Positions 33,229-45,740 of a stretch of 64,000 nt of DNA are shown piece by piece; the stretch's first letter is position 1, and each line of letters opens with the position of its first letter. Source of the DNA: Dimargaris cristalligena. Lineage: Eukaryota; Kickxellomycota; Dimargaritomycetes; Dimargaritales; Dimargaritaceae. The position numbers and the translations under genes are program-made. The stretch lies in assembly GCA_027576995.1 (NCBI GenBank), contig JANBQC010000024.1, positions 37,531 to 101,530 on the forward strand, read 5' to 3'. Under the pieces are notes generated by a model. That model worked only from the letters and a program-made list of their open reading frames with translations. It had not been told where the DNA came from and made no database searches.

Positions 33229-36200
33229 TTCATTCCGTGATGTGGTTTCCTTTTCGCTCTCTCCGCCTCCCTCCCCCGGGTGGTTTGGTCAGCTGGTGAT
33301 CAATCCACACGTATAATAAAAAAACAATACCGAAACACTATGCTGCGTTTTGCTTTGACACATGCGATTATTCTATTTCTGCAGGTCTACTGATCCAAAT
33401 GGCCGTGCACTGCGGTCTGGAATTGACCCAGTTCAGAGCACACAGGCCCGCACTTTACCACTTAGCCAAACTTTCACGAGGAAAAATAGGGTTAGTCGGA
33501 TACCGAAGTGTTGTGTCAATATTTGTCAAGGTCATGGCCCAAGCACTGGCAATCCAATGCGTCACCACTGATCAATTTTTATTCCCATTTGTGGAATTGG
33601 CTTTGCCGCCTGTAGCTGCATGTACGGGAGCCGACAATACCACTGTATTAGGTTAAAGACGTAGCAACAACTGATTAATTCCCGAATGCCAAGTCAATCG
33701 GATGCTTGATCAAGGTCTTCCCTTTGCATAAGGAAGCGTCCTTCTTCCATGCCCCACCAACCGAATACCACTCACATTGGATCTAGAGGCGGGACCAGCT
33801 GATGGTTTATTTAGCCACCCGACCTAAGCCTGATACATGGGGTCTCTTTGATGACCTACTCAGTCGAGAGTTTCCCCAGTTCGGCCGGGGCTTTACTGTG
33901 AACGGACCACTTGTTTCCATCACTCGCTGTGCCCAAACCTTAGATTTGGTGATAAGACTGGGCACCAACGCACACTGGCAGGCTCGGCAGTGATAGTCAT
34001 TCACGATTAACCCGCCTTCCGGGAATACCACGAATGTATTTCCATCAGCGAACCCGCAGTTAATTCAATGGCAACGTTATTGTAATGACCGAGATCCAGT
34101 GTCGTAGCGCGGAGGTACATTTATTTAGGTCAGTCCGTAGCGTAAAATGACCCAGTGGGCTTTGGCCAAGGCCCTTTCTATTCAGTGATCGAAAACTAAA
34201 CCATTTCCCAAGGCGGGATAGCCGGGGGTGAATTAAACAACTAATTAATACATGCCCTAAGCGGGTGGTTATTGATTATCTATATTGTCGATATGCCATC
34301 ACCGGAATTGGTCCAATTCCCTGTACCCCACGTATTTCGCAAGGATCTAGCTGACCAATCAGCCAAATAGCCGAAAAGGCTGTGAACCGACATTGGCGAA
34401 GTTCAATTCAATCAGACCCGGAAGACGCCTTCTCTTGTCAACGTGGATCTACACCTCATTATTGATTATTCCCAGGGTGCTTTTTTGGTAGGAGGGGCGA
34501 ACGAGGGCGTTATATCGGCCGAGTATAGTTATACGCATTGGCTTATTTTTATTACTGGCAAGTGATGGATTTAGTTGGTGGGATTGGAAGCTGATGTCTA
34601 ATTGCCTGTTTGTTTCGGGGTCGGTGAATGGGAGTGGTGGGGCGGTTACTGGATTAGTCGCCCAAAAATTGGGGTGAGGGAAAGGACGGCGCTTAAACAA
34701 AAGAATTGCGGGGCCTCCCCAGCTACTTCGCTAAACGCAACCCCTCCATTCATGGGGGGTTTTAGGAAAGAGCCCCATTTTTTGAATTTATCACTGTGTG
34801 AGCCAAATGGTTGGACCATGTATATCTATTTATAAAAATAAAGTGAAGCGTGTTGATTCAAGTAATTGGATCGCTGCGCAATCATTAGAAAAATTATGGT
34901 CTCCACACAAATTAAAAAGGGATTTTCCGCCCGGTATAGCACTCTGAGATAGCTCCCATATTGGGGGAGATGTTCGAATCAACATAATCCTTCTCATTGG
35001 GTTTATTCAGCCGCATAGGCCTATTGTTGAAGGGCATAGTCCATGTCAGAATGAACAGTCCTGTTCATGAAAACCCCCCCTTCTCAACCTTTTCCCGAAC
35101 TCAACTGTATAACCACTCAGCCACTACTTGGGATCGCCATAAAGTCATTAGAAGTAGCGTGGCTTATCTTGTGTCGGATTGTGGCATTTTTCAGTGTAAA
35201 TGATAGCAGCACAATAAAAGTATCCTTTTGAGCCAAAAACATCAACAGTACTATACGATACTGTGTGCCTCAACCATTATTTTTGTTAAACAAAAGTGAA
35301 GGGGTTGACGGTGCGAGGTTGCCCTGAATTCGAACCATGCATATTTTCCAAGTTCCATGGGAAATGAATGGGGCGAAAGAACGAACACATCAAGGCTAGA
35401 CGCATAATTTGCAGCTGAAAATAATAAAAGGGGAGCATCGTACAGAATCTACAATACAGCGAATTAGTTAAATGGTCACCCACAGCCAGATTGTGAAACA
35501 ACCGTGAGTGCAGGGGTCGTAAAAAGGGGATGGTGGATTAAGTGAATGCCAGCTCCTCTTAATATGCCGAAAAAAGGAAATAATGTAACAGAAATATAGA
35601 AAGTTCGATAGTTGCACACTAACGGGCCCCATCAGGTTTCGGATATAGCGATTCGGCATTCAGCAAAATTATCATTTAGGGTACCAGCCTTAGTTTTTGA
35701 TCTGTAGGCCCATTCCTCTCATCGCAATAGAACCCCGAATTTAGGCTGGTTAAAATATAGGGGTGGATAGGCGGATAGGGCTGAATCCTATTGTAATATA
35801 GAAATATGAAATCCATTTTTTAGGATAGTCTCTAAGCCATCTCAAAGTCTTGCTGTGCTCCATGCTAATTTTAATTTTTTTGAAAGAGCCCCGCTTGGAG
35901 CAGTTTTGGCTATATGCCCAACGGCTCATCAAAAGATTATCCAAGGATCTGGGGGTAAGGGTGAAGTAAGACAGTACCGAATACCCTCGATCATAAAATT
36001 GGGGGAGGGACGGGGTCATAGCTTGATACATTGGTTTTAAAAGAGATGCCTGCATCTATTGTGCCGTCCAATTCTCACCCATTCACCCCTAACGCGTTGC
36101 CACCGTACCACTGGGTGGGCCGCCTTGTACTTTCAACGACTGGCTAGTGCTGAAACATTAAATTGCCCGTGGATGGCCGGCCTAATCATTGGGGGGAACA

Positions 36201-37601
36201 CAGGTAGGACAAACCCTTGCCTGGCCTTTGTAAGGATCCACGAGGGAATATATTTAGGCAACGCTTTGGCAGAAACACGATGGAATTCCGCGGGTCAACG
36301 TAGGTCCATACTGCCGTCGATTTCTAACTCATAGTGTTAGGTATCAGTTGGGCCAGAGAGGCCGGTGTAGTTGTGGAATACAACATCAGGGTGAGCAATT
36401 GCAGGATTTTGCCCGTATTTCGGACGAGTTTCTCGCTTTTAGAAGTTCGGTGGAAGAACTGAGGTCTGGTTCGAGAGCCAGGCATGATGTAAAATGGAAA
36501 AGAAACTAGGGACACGGGTCTCCAAATCCAGGTGGTATTTACATAAGTACAAAATAAACAATGAAGTACTTGATACTTTTTCGAAGAAGCAGGATTACAC
36601 CGAAGTAGAGGACAATGTCACCTATAGGAGGTGGATACTATCGATATAATATAGCGGATTATTAAATTGTATGCCCCCTCAGGGGAATATACATTTGGTG
36701 AGGATTTCAGAGTCAACACGCTATTAAAATACCCCACGAAGTCTCGCCTTTAAAACATCAGATATCTATGGGGTCAGACACGTCAGAATACTGGTCGATT
36801 CGAAAAGGGCACAGTCGGCATCCACTTTTTCATGCCCAGGGCTTATCTGCCTCGACTCTTTCGCCATTTTCCCCAACTTGGATGATGACGATGCAGGCAC
36901 CTCAGAGAATTCAGTCTACATAAATAAACCTAAGACGGTGAATACCTCGCATTTGACAATGAGTATGCCCCAGATGGTTTCAATCGTATATTTACTGTAA
37001 GCGGTACAGTTAAACGACCAAGTTGATTAACAATCTAGTGCTGTTAAAAAGAGCAAAGTAAGTAAGGTTTAAAACTATCGAGTTGAATAAGCTGCCGATC
37101 AAATGAAATATATGGAAACACTTTATAAGTGAATAACTCGGCCATTTAGAGCAGCTGGTAAAATATGAATGATTGAGTGGACCATACGCTTTCATTCACC
37201 ATTTGAAAATTACAATCGAGCGAATCTACACTGAATGGATAGATTGGAGTATCCCGAGCCAATTTAACCAAACGGCCTATAGGACTAAACAATGATTGCC
37301 TAAAGGTATTATCAGCCCTGAGTTGTCGGGGTATACAGTCGATTAAGTGACTCTGTCAGAGAATGAAGAAAGGACCTAGTAAGCATATCACAAGTAATAA
37401 AATCAGAAATAGGAAAATGGTATTATCAACACAATTTATTGGCGTATTAAGCGAGCATTGTCTGATGCTCTCGAATCTTCAATATCTTAAATAAATGGCA
37501 AACCAGTGCATCAGGAAGGAGCAGCTGTAATCACCAAGGGGTGGTCTAGAAGCAAACCCCGCCCCGGGGTTATAGGTATCTATATGACTAGTTACTACAC
37601 G

Positions 37602-39548
37602 CTAGATCAACGTACTCTCGTCCATTGTGCTTTTCGGGGTACAGTTAGTTTTGCAGAGTGGGCACCTAGCAGTCTTCCGGGTCAGCCAAGCATCGACACA
37701 TTCGGGGTGGAAAATATGATAACACGGTAAGCGCCGGGCGCTCTCCCCTTCGCGGAACTCATCATTACACACGCCACAGACCGGCTCTCCCTGCATAGGT
37801 TGCTGGCATAATACCCGCCGCAAGCTGGAGGCGGATGCGTTAAGGCGGTCGTTGGCGTCCTGGGGCGACAACGGGTTCCCCGGTGACCGCTGCCAATTCC
37901 AGGGTGACCTTAGTCCGCCCTGGGTCACCGCCGTGTTGGGGGTCAGGATGTTCGAAAACCGTTTCGAGAGCGACGGTGATGGAGGTAGGATAATGGGTTC
38001 GGGTTTTTTGGAATTGGACCGACTCCGTTTGCCGGTGAGCGGTTCCTGGTTCTTCTTAAAGTTGGCCCATTCGACCTCATTGTTCCGATCCATCATCCGT
38101 GCCATAATGGGAGGTACGAAGGGGTCCGAAGTGTTGGCTTGGCTAGTAGATCCCCCCGGTGACCCTGGTGCCGACGTCGACGCTATTACGGCGTTGGAGG
38201 TGGGCGTTTTGGGGCTCCACTCTGACTGAGGGGTCATTTCGATTCGCTCGTCTCCGGATTGGCCATCTCCATCGCTCTCGGACCCGCCCGACTTGAGCTT
38301 CTCCCGGGTGGGTTCCGGGTTCAGGCTGTAATTCACCGGAGTCGTGGCACTGACCGGCAGATCGGATGTGAGACCTGGACTACGCAAAAGATCCGGACTG
38401 GCCCGGTATTTTTCACTCAAAGGACTCCGGAAGAAATGCCGGCCCATTTCCGAGTCGCTATCCTCGTCGCTGGAAGTGCGGAAGTCGGGAACATGCTCCT
38501 GGAAGCGTTGAACGGCTTGGCGACCAGCCAGAGGGAACATGGCGTGGTTAGACTTATTGATCTTGATCACGGCGAGCTGCCTTAATTGGCCCGAGCTGAT
38601 GGGCGGGGCCCGCTTCGATTTAACCGGGAGAGCTAACAGACGCTTGATGCCTTGACTCCGGCGGGATCCTTGGGACCCGTCTTTTTTGGAATTACGGTGG
38701 GGGCCCAGAGTCTGGCGGTAACGGCGGCAGAGACAGAGCGCAATGATGCCAAGCAGGACGGCGATTCCCGCCGCAGTACAGCCCAGAATGAGGCCCAGGT
38801 CAGTCTGTTTACTTTCTTTCAAGGTTTCTTTGAGACCCAAGTAGTAGATCCGTGACCAAAGTCGCTGGAAGCTATCGGTGGTTCCGTTGGTAGTCGTATT
38901 GTCACTTGGATTTTGATTGAATTCCTTCAATTGGTCCGTGAGGTATAAGCCCGACTCCCGGGGAATGAAAAACACGGGCACCTTAACCAACGGCTTGACA
39001 CTGGAGTATCTGTCGGAAGTCAAGGATGCGAGGTAGGGAAATATCATAATTGCCTTGATATTTGGGTTGCTCACTCGAGCTAGATCCTGCACAATCTGGG
39101 GTCGGGTATATACGGGAATGAGTGCGATCTGGTCAGCGCCCTCCAAGGACCCAACTGTCTCTAAATAGTCAAGGCCCACCAAAATTCCCTGGCGGCAGTG
39201 GAATAAGTGGTGTTAAACATTCAAATATAAACGAAAAACTTGAGTCCCCATTGAGGTGAAATTACGACCTAATATATAGTGGACATGGCAAGAATTGCCA
39301 CTGAATATTTGAGCAGCTGTTGGTTTATATTACAAAATACTTACATTATACTCTGCTTTCATATCTGTAACTAGAAAGCCTTGCGGTGTCGAGAAGTTTT
39401 CAGCGATATTATAGGAGGAGGAGTTGTCTCGGACTTGAAAAGTTGACTTGTCCAGGATCACTTGGTCACTGTAGGCGGTGACACTCACGGACACTACACG
39501 AGTCCATAGTGACAGTGACACTAAAATTACGCTAGGAAGGAGTAGCAT
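37602..39548 (-). CDS. PA-TM-RING E3 ubiquitin ligase
   Basis: Two exons, 39345-39548 and 37602-39188, with a 156-base intron (GTAAGT...CAG, phase 0), giving 596 residues and TAG. Residues 1-25 form a signal peptide (MLLLPSVILVSLSL). Residues about 60-150 form a protease-associated domain (ADQIALIPVYTRP..IVQDLARVSNPNIKAIMIF, VPVFFIPRESG). A single membrane helix spans about 199-222 (LILGCTAAGIAVLLGIIALCLC), followed by basic residues that place the tail in the cytosol. A long, S/P-rich, partly acidic tail leads to a C-terminal RING-H2 finger at 539-580 with C539, C542, C557, H559, H562, C565, C577 and C580 all present. This is the RNF13/RNF167-like architecture of endosomal or vacuolar ligases. 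An upstream in-frame start (39641) would add about 31 residues before the signal peptide; the inner ATG is preferred because it places the hydrophobic stretch first. Confidence 0.92.
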
Positions 39549-41666
39549 GCCGATATAGGGTGATTCTTTCCGGTGAATCCCGGGTATGATAAAGAGGTAG
39601 AAGGGGGGGGGGGGTAAATATAAAATGGTAATATTTTTCAAATATTGGCACAGCCAGCCAGTGGTTTGCGGGAAACCAAAAACAAGGAAAATAGAAAGTT
39701 TAAAATGAATTATGGGAAATTAAAAGCAGGCACATGGGATTTGTAATACAGAAGAGCAACCCTTTTTATCGATAGCCAGACGTAGGTGCTTATATAGGGT
39801 GCCATTTGCCATGTACCATAATTGGCAACATCGTTGTTAGCGCAAATGGGCATACCAAGCCTAGCGAGGGATTGCCCCAAGGGCCCAAGAGGGTCTCTAT
39901 TATTGACCATTGGAGGTTACAGGCAAGCAAAGCAGAGGGAATATTATGGCGATAAGAGTCCATTGGTAAAGGGATCCGGTCAATTGATCACCGGCACACG
40001 GGGTAGCCCAGATGTCAAGCTAAAGGCGAATAAAAGCAGGATTGACAGCTGTCGGCTCGAATGCCATTTGAGGTGAATATTGCAGGCATGGCTGATCCAT
40101 GCTCGACGCTGTCCAGTCACTTGCCAATACTTATATAAAAACTTCTATGCCTTTAGCAAACCCAGCAGGCTAATGCTGACACTGGCCCTAACCTATTCTT
40201 ACGGGTGGTCGGATGGCCCAATTGTACGGCTACTGATGGAATAGCCCCTACTTTAGACCTTTCGTTGTTTGCCATTGGGATGGGAAAAACAAATTGGTGA
40301 GGGTCAACCATGGCCCAATAGAGCCATGGCCATGGGGAGGGCGATTGGTTACGCGAATCAGGGATAAACCTACTCCAAAGCTAACGAGTGACAGGGTGGA
40401 ATGGCTCATTATCAATATCAGTAACGTATTATTACTTACTGTTACTTAAATACTGACCAGAGATATGGAGGGCCTGGCCGTAATAAAGGAGTATGAAAAT
40501 AGAAGCCCAACTTGGGCCAGTTGATCCTTCAGGGTTGGGAATGGATTGGCCACAATACTCAAGCCTCTGGGCAGAGTAACCCCCAATAACCTACCCTAAA
40601 GACCAATGAACCAATTGGCGAAGTGGGATCTGTAAGCGAATAATATCCGACACTGGTCAATAAACTTGGGGCTATTAGGTGTACCATTGACCAAATGCAA
40701 CAATGCCTGTTTTAAACAAGACTTCCAGTGGTTTAACACCAACGGGCCCTATGTCCATAAACCCCCGGAACTTGATATGGCAGTACCATTACCGACAATC
40801 AGCAAGCTATAGGCACTATTGTGTCGCTTAGTGGCCCTGCTAGTATTCGCTCTTACAGCGATGCTTGTGGACTACACATTTCCAACTTCCGCGGACCATT
40901 ACCTCAACTGGATAGACTCGGGGATTTGTTGCCAAGTATATTTTGGAGCGATTTGGCGGTACCCGTCGCCCCCCCTATTGCTGCCAAGGGCTAGGGTATT
41001 TTTGGTAAGGACACACTGGCTCAATGGTAAAAAAATTGAATACTATCCCTCCAACTATAGAATTGATCGAGGGTACGTGAGGGAGGGCAGGTTAGACACT
41101 CGCTATCCTGGTGTAAAATGTCCCCTTTGCACGTGATCCGGACAGGACCACCTCCAATGGCCCAATAACTAATGTGGCCTGATCCTGAAATTCCAGAGAC
41201 TGTGTTTTCAACAATACCCTAGAATTGATGCTTCAGGATCAAACCATCAGCTCCCAAGTCTGGGAGACTACACAGTGAATTTAGGATGACCTGAGCTGTG
41301 CCAGGTACACCAGGCGTGGCCAATTTGCGATGGAGAATGGGGCAAAGTAATCCCAACGTCCACTGTCCGCTACGCTACGCTCGGCTCGGTCGGTCCGCGT
41401 TAGCCGACCCCAACCCAGGCCTTCTAACAGTATCTTGAAGCAAAGCTCAAACAACCTGTATTTACCTTACTTCCTTCGGTTGTAGTTACATTGCGTTTTT
41501 ATTTAAAAGTTTTTGTAAAGCCTCAGAGCTAGCCCCTATCCCCCCCTTCCCCCAGCAATCTTGTCCAACTACACCCCTCGGTGGACTGTTGTAATATAGC
41601 TTGACTTTGCCCCACTAAGCCCACCTCTTTTTAGTTGAACATCGCCTGTTGCTTAGTTCAATCACC
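39549..41666. other. Gap between the RING ligase and cytochrome b5 reductase genes
   Basis: The two genes point away from each other, so both promoters lie here. There is a 13-base G run at 39605-39617. An open frame at 40819-41136 begins at a TTG and is not credible. A CpG-dense pentamer-like array at 41366-41410 is described separately. The last 130 bases before the reductase are C/T-rich. Confidence 0.5.
41366..41410. repeat. CpG-dense pentamer-like array with hairpin
   Basis: The run reads as successive near-repeats GCTAC GCTAC GCTCG GCTCG GTCGG, followed by a GGTCGG...CCGACC inverted repeat with a loop of about ten bases. About ten CpG dinucleotides fall in 45 bases, in otherwise ordinary DNA, about 260-300 bases upstream of the reductase start. 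Confidence 0.6.
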
Positions 41667-43034
41667 ATGATCCCGGTTATCATCGTGTTTTTAATCGCGG
41701 GGGCGATTGTCTTTCTCATGACTCGGCCCAAGCCCCGGCAGCCCGTGCTCGACAGGAAGGAGTTCCGCAAGTTCCCTCTCATTAAGAAGTCGGTGATTTC
41801 CCATAACACCGCCGTCTACCGCTTCGGGCTCCCCCAGACCACGGACACCTTGGGCCTGCCCACCGGTCAGCACATTTCGGTCATGGCCGAGATCAACGGT
41901 AAGGAGGTGGTCCGTAGCTACACTCCCACTAGCATGAGCGAGGATCTGGGCTACTTCGATTTGCTCATCAAGGTAGGTTTGCTTGCAGGACGAGCGGTCC
42001 CACCCCTATTATATGTGTCCTAAACTGGCGTATCCCCTCCACAGTAGGGTGCGTGACCCTGGGAGTCGTTGCCGTATAGCAGTAATCGTGAACCCTTTTT
42101 GGTCTGGCTTGTTATTTAGTAATGAAGGCGATAGAATAAGGGTATATTTGACAGGCTCGATGTATCCTTTTGTTTGGTCAGGTGCCGGGGCGGCTGATCA
42201 ATGTCGACCCCGCTTGGCAATGTCCCTGTAATCAATTATCGCATCTGGAAGTTTTTTTTCCAGCTATCCCCCGGACAATCCCTCTCTGAGGCAAATCGGG
42301 TTAGGTGGCATTGGTGGTCGGACTGGTTAGAGGTTTAACCGTGTATATCCACCGCACTACTTACACTTCTCCCACAGCGATCCATTTTGGGGGCCAGTGG
42401 TCATTTTAATTTTAATTTGTACTAATATAAATGCTTTTGGTGCATGCTTACCCCGTCGGAATTCCCCAATTCCCCGGTCCTTATTCGCAACCATCACTCA
42501 CCGCCCACCCCATGATAGACCTACCCCCAGGGCAACGTTTCCAAGATGTTCAGCGAGCTGACTCTCGGTGACAAGATCAATGTCCGGGGCCCCAAGGGTA
42601 ATTTCAACTATACTCCTAATCTCTGCTCGTACATTGGTATGATTGCAGGAGGTACTGGTATCACACCTATGCTGCAAATTATCCATGCTATCATGAAGCA
42701 CCCCGAGGACCGGACCCACGTCAGCCTTATCTTCGCCAATGTCAATGAGGAAGATATTCTGCTCCGGGACGAACTAGAGGAACTGTCCGCAGCGCACCCC
42801 CATTTCAACGTCCATTACGTTCTCAACAACCCGCCCGAAGGCTGGGAAGGTGAGGTGGGATTCGTTTCCGAGGACATGATTCGTAAGTACCTGCCGGGAC
42901 CTGCCAAGGATGTCAAGATTCTTTTGTGCGGTCCCCCACCCATGGTGAAGGCCATGACCCAGCACTGCGAAACTGTCGGCTACGACAAGGCCCGCCCCGC
43001 ATCCAAGCTGGAGGATATGGTGTTCAAATTCTAA
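41667..43034 (+). CDS. cbr1: NADH-cytochrome b5 reductase
   Basis: Two exons, 41667-41972 and 42519-43034, with a 546-base intron (GTAGGT...ATAG, phase 0), giving 273 residues and TAA. Residues 3-18 form an N-terminal membrane anchor. The FAD-binding half contains GQHISV and RSYTPTS (83-89), the flavin-binding RxYT motif. [11 protein letters not shown] (103-113) bridges the exons and matches the YP.G..S segment of the family, which fixes the acceptor at 42517-42518 rather than the nearby CCCCCAG. The NADH half contains GGTGITPM (146-153) and CGPPPM (239-244), and the chain ends in phenylalanine as is usual. The enzyme passes electrons from NADH through FAD to cytochrome b5 on the ER or outer mitochondrial membrane, for sterol synthesis and fatty-acid desaturation. 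It is convergent with the HSF-domain gene, 846 bases apart. The microsomal Cbr1 type fits better than the mitochondrial Mcr1 type by length. Confidence 0.95.
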
Positions 43035-43880
43035 ACCCAACTCAATGCGGACAGGGATCTGGCCGGCAGAATACCCCATAACAAAGATCCGGCGGATCAT
43101 TGCTGAATATATTTCCGCCGAATTCGGATTTGCTCTCTTGTGCCTTGGCGTATATGATTTATGGAATCGCTCTTTCAATAATGGTAATCTATTAAACCCG
43201 AATTGGACTCTCCCCCCATGGGCGATACCAACTTTTTGTTAGAGGTATTTGTGTTTATTGACGGGCTTAATTAAGGGTAGGCTTTTGTTAGAAACAGCGC
43301 GGAAATGAGAATAGTTAGATGCAAAGATCCTATAGTAATTATCGGAATTAAAGCTACGAAGAAAATACTGTAATGAAACCCGGGGCACCAAAAAAACACC
43401 CGGAAGAATGAATTTAGACATAGGTGGCGGTAGGTATGTATATATGATAGTATATGTATGTATAAACGGTAAAATAGGGGTACAGGGCAATCATTAAATA
43501 AATGTCAAAAACTCAACGTCTTATGAAGGGTGAGGGATGGAATGGTGAATGGCTTTGTGAAGCCTGAGCACCGCTTCACATTGCAAAATTTAAGGTGTAA
43601 ATTCCCCATTAGGCCAATACGGAAACGATAAATCGGGCCTAGTGAGAGTACAAAAAACTGGTCATGAGAAACGGATAGGGATACTTCAACGGAGTGGTCG
43701 GTACTTCAGTATAGCAGTGTAGACAGGCGCTTGTGATGATTGCAAAACGCTGACAATATACAACATGTCCCTTCCAGGTAGCCGGAAGTCAACTTTGAGC
43801 CGGGGTGTGGTAGCTACCGGATAAATGGGTGGAAATGACAATTCTAATGAGGAGGTGGATATTGCCAACGACCCAGCTCT
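43035..43880. other. Convergent intergenic region, reductase to HSF-domain gene
   Basis: No gene seen. It should contain the 3' ends of both genes. Short frames on both strands are not credible. Confidence 0.5.
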
Positions 43881-45740
43881 CTAACTAGGGGGAGTGTAAC
43901 TAAATCCCAGATGTGGGTAATGGCCGTAGGCGGCCAGGTCTAGGTGTAGTTGGTTGGGGTATACGGAGGAAGTGGGGTCTTCAAGTAGCGTCGGATTAAT
44001 GCCGTAGATTGGTGGGGTGGTGGCGGCATGGTGGTGCTGAGGAACCGTGGTCATCGGGGAGGCACTGCTGCCGAACATCGAGTGGTGGTATTGAAGAGCG
44101 GGAATAGCAGTATAGGTCGCAGGGTACTCGGGAGTCCGGGCCTGGTGGGGTGGTGAGACGGACGACGGATAGTATGTGGCCGGCAGAGAAAGACCCGGGG
44201 CATCTACGAGAAGTGGTCAATAATCGGCAGGTAAATGAGGGCGTTCAATGGAACAATGCAAGTATATGTAGTGCAAATCCGAAAACAGGAACGTGCATGA
44301 GTTAGTGAGGTTCCTAAGAGAAGCGCATCACCCGTTATAGGGCGCGGGTGAATTCAGTCCAGCACACAACCAAACATTGAAGCATACTAGTGCGACCGCA
44401 GTGAAATGACCGCCTCCCCACTCCCATTCGTCAAAAAAAGTGTCGTGATTGTAAATTAAGAGTGCATGAAGCTGAAACAATATGAAGTCTGGTGAAGTAT
44501 CACCAATCGTAGCCAGCTAGCGGGGCCAGTTGGGCAGTAAACCCAACACCCCAACCCCGCCTGCTAGTTTAAGACTTCAATACACCGCCGCTGAGAGTAA
44601 AAATAATATATAGGGAAAACCCAGTTTGTCCAGCAACCAAAACTGGCTGTGAACTGACCAATTTTATAAAAGACTTACATTGATAGCTATTGTCGGGGAC
44701 AAACCCTTCGGGGAGGTACTGCTCCGGGCTATAGGTCTCAGGGAAGAAGTTCACCGTGCTGTAAGCCTCGGGAGATAAATCTGAGGAAGTTGAAGGGCTG
44801 CTGGTCTGCTGGGCCTGGGCCATATTGGTCCGGTTTTGCTGGCGCCTCTTGGTCTTCTTATTGTTGTTCCCGGTTTTAATCTGGTCCAGCAGGTGGGGTT
44901 TGCCGCGTTGGAACAGTTCGTGTTTATACTCGACAATGTGCTTGCCCTTTGTCTGTGACTTACGGCTATCGTTCATCAGGGTGAATTTGTAGCTCTACAA
45001 TGGGGGAAACGCAAATGGCGAGTGAGTCGGGTGCAAAGGAAGCGAAAAAGATATTAATATACTGTTGATAGTGGGTAATAATACTAGCTGGAGTGTATTT
45101 CAATTGTTGTTGGGCCGAATGCAGTAGATGATGAGAATCAGCGATACCCAAACACCACCCCCATTTGGCATATCGGTGGCAATACTCCAGTATGGCTCAT
45201 ACAGGACCATGCAGTCGGGTCCCACTCCGGGCCGCTTGGTGGTTGGACGGCGTTAGGCGGACCAATAAGTGACAGCGGTCCCATGTATGGTTATGACAGT
45301 ACTTACCCGAAGCTGGCGCTCGATTGATTCAATCTTTTCGGTCGTGAACATGAGATTCAGCTTACGAGTCTCCTTGAAGCGAATGCGGTTCAAATGGAAA
45401 CTGTTATTGACATCGTTCCACCACAGGCAGTCGCGGTATTCGGGGTTCTCTAGCATTCTATGTGAATTGAAGTGGGTGTCGTGTATTTTCAGATTTGATC
45501 AAAGGGAGAATAATAGGCATGTAACGATATTGTTAGTTGTCTTCCATAGTGAGGTGGCAAGGACAATGGTGCCAAGTAATAGGCATGTTACAACGGGTGC
45601 GGATAACTAGGAGGGGCCTCAACTTAATCCTGAACTTACTCATAAAGCTTGTACGGAAAGAGCGTCTTCGTGCGCTTTGAGGGACGCGCAGTCTCGGACT
45701 CGGGGGAGGAAACGGAGTAATTCACCTGGGAGTAGTCCAT
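43881..45740 (-). CDS. HSF-type DNA-binding domain transcription factor
   Basis: Four exons on the minus strand: 45640-45740, 45307-45457, 44679-44994 and 43881-44203, with introns of 182, 312 and 475 bases (GTAAGT...AG). The joined frame is 296 residues and ends in TAG. Residues about 27-125 fit a heat-shock-factor fold: LFPYKLYEMLENPEYRDCLWW at the start, a variable middle, then SIERQLRSYKF at 78-88 where the family has SFVRQLNxYGF, and YKHELFQRGKPHLLDQIK at 107-124, which is close to the canonical end. All three junctions fall at points where the family sequence continues smoothly. A basic stretch KKTKRRQQNR (130-139) may be a nuclear signal. The remaining tail is rich in S, P, T, Y, Q and H, typical of an activation region. 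I see no HR-A/B coiled coil, so it may be a short HSF/Skn7/Mga1-like factor rather than Hsf1. The frame is open upstream of the ATG, so a slightly earlier start is possible. Confidence 0.85.

Larger units (their letters stand above)
32550..37601. other. Gene-free interval with one dispersed repeat
   Basis: About 5 kb with no supportable gene between the homeobox gene and the PA-TM-RING gene. Open frames at 32849-33130 and 33362-33656 flank or enter repeat copy D and may be remnants of the element carrying it. The rest (34-37.6 kb) is AT-richer, with short frames on both strands and no recognisable content. Confidence 0.5.

Noticed and set aside
40819..41136. ORF with a signal-peptide-like start
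   Set aside because: The start codon is TTG, the first ATG removes most of the hydrophobic start, and nothing in it is recognisable.
42519..42530. Alternative acceptor CCCCCAG for the cytochrome b5 reductase intron
   Set aside because: Using it would delete the conserved TYPQ residues; the upstream GATAG acceptor restores the family sequence exactly.
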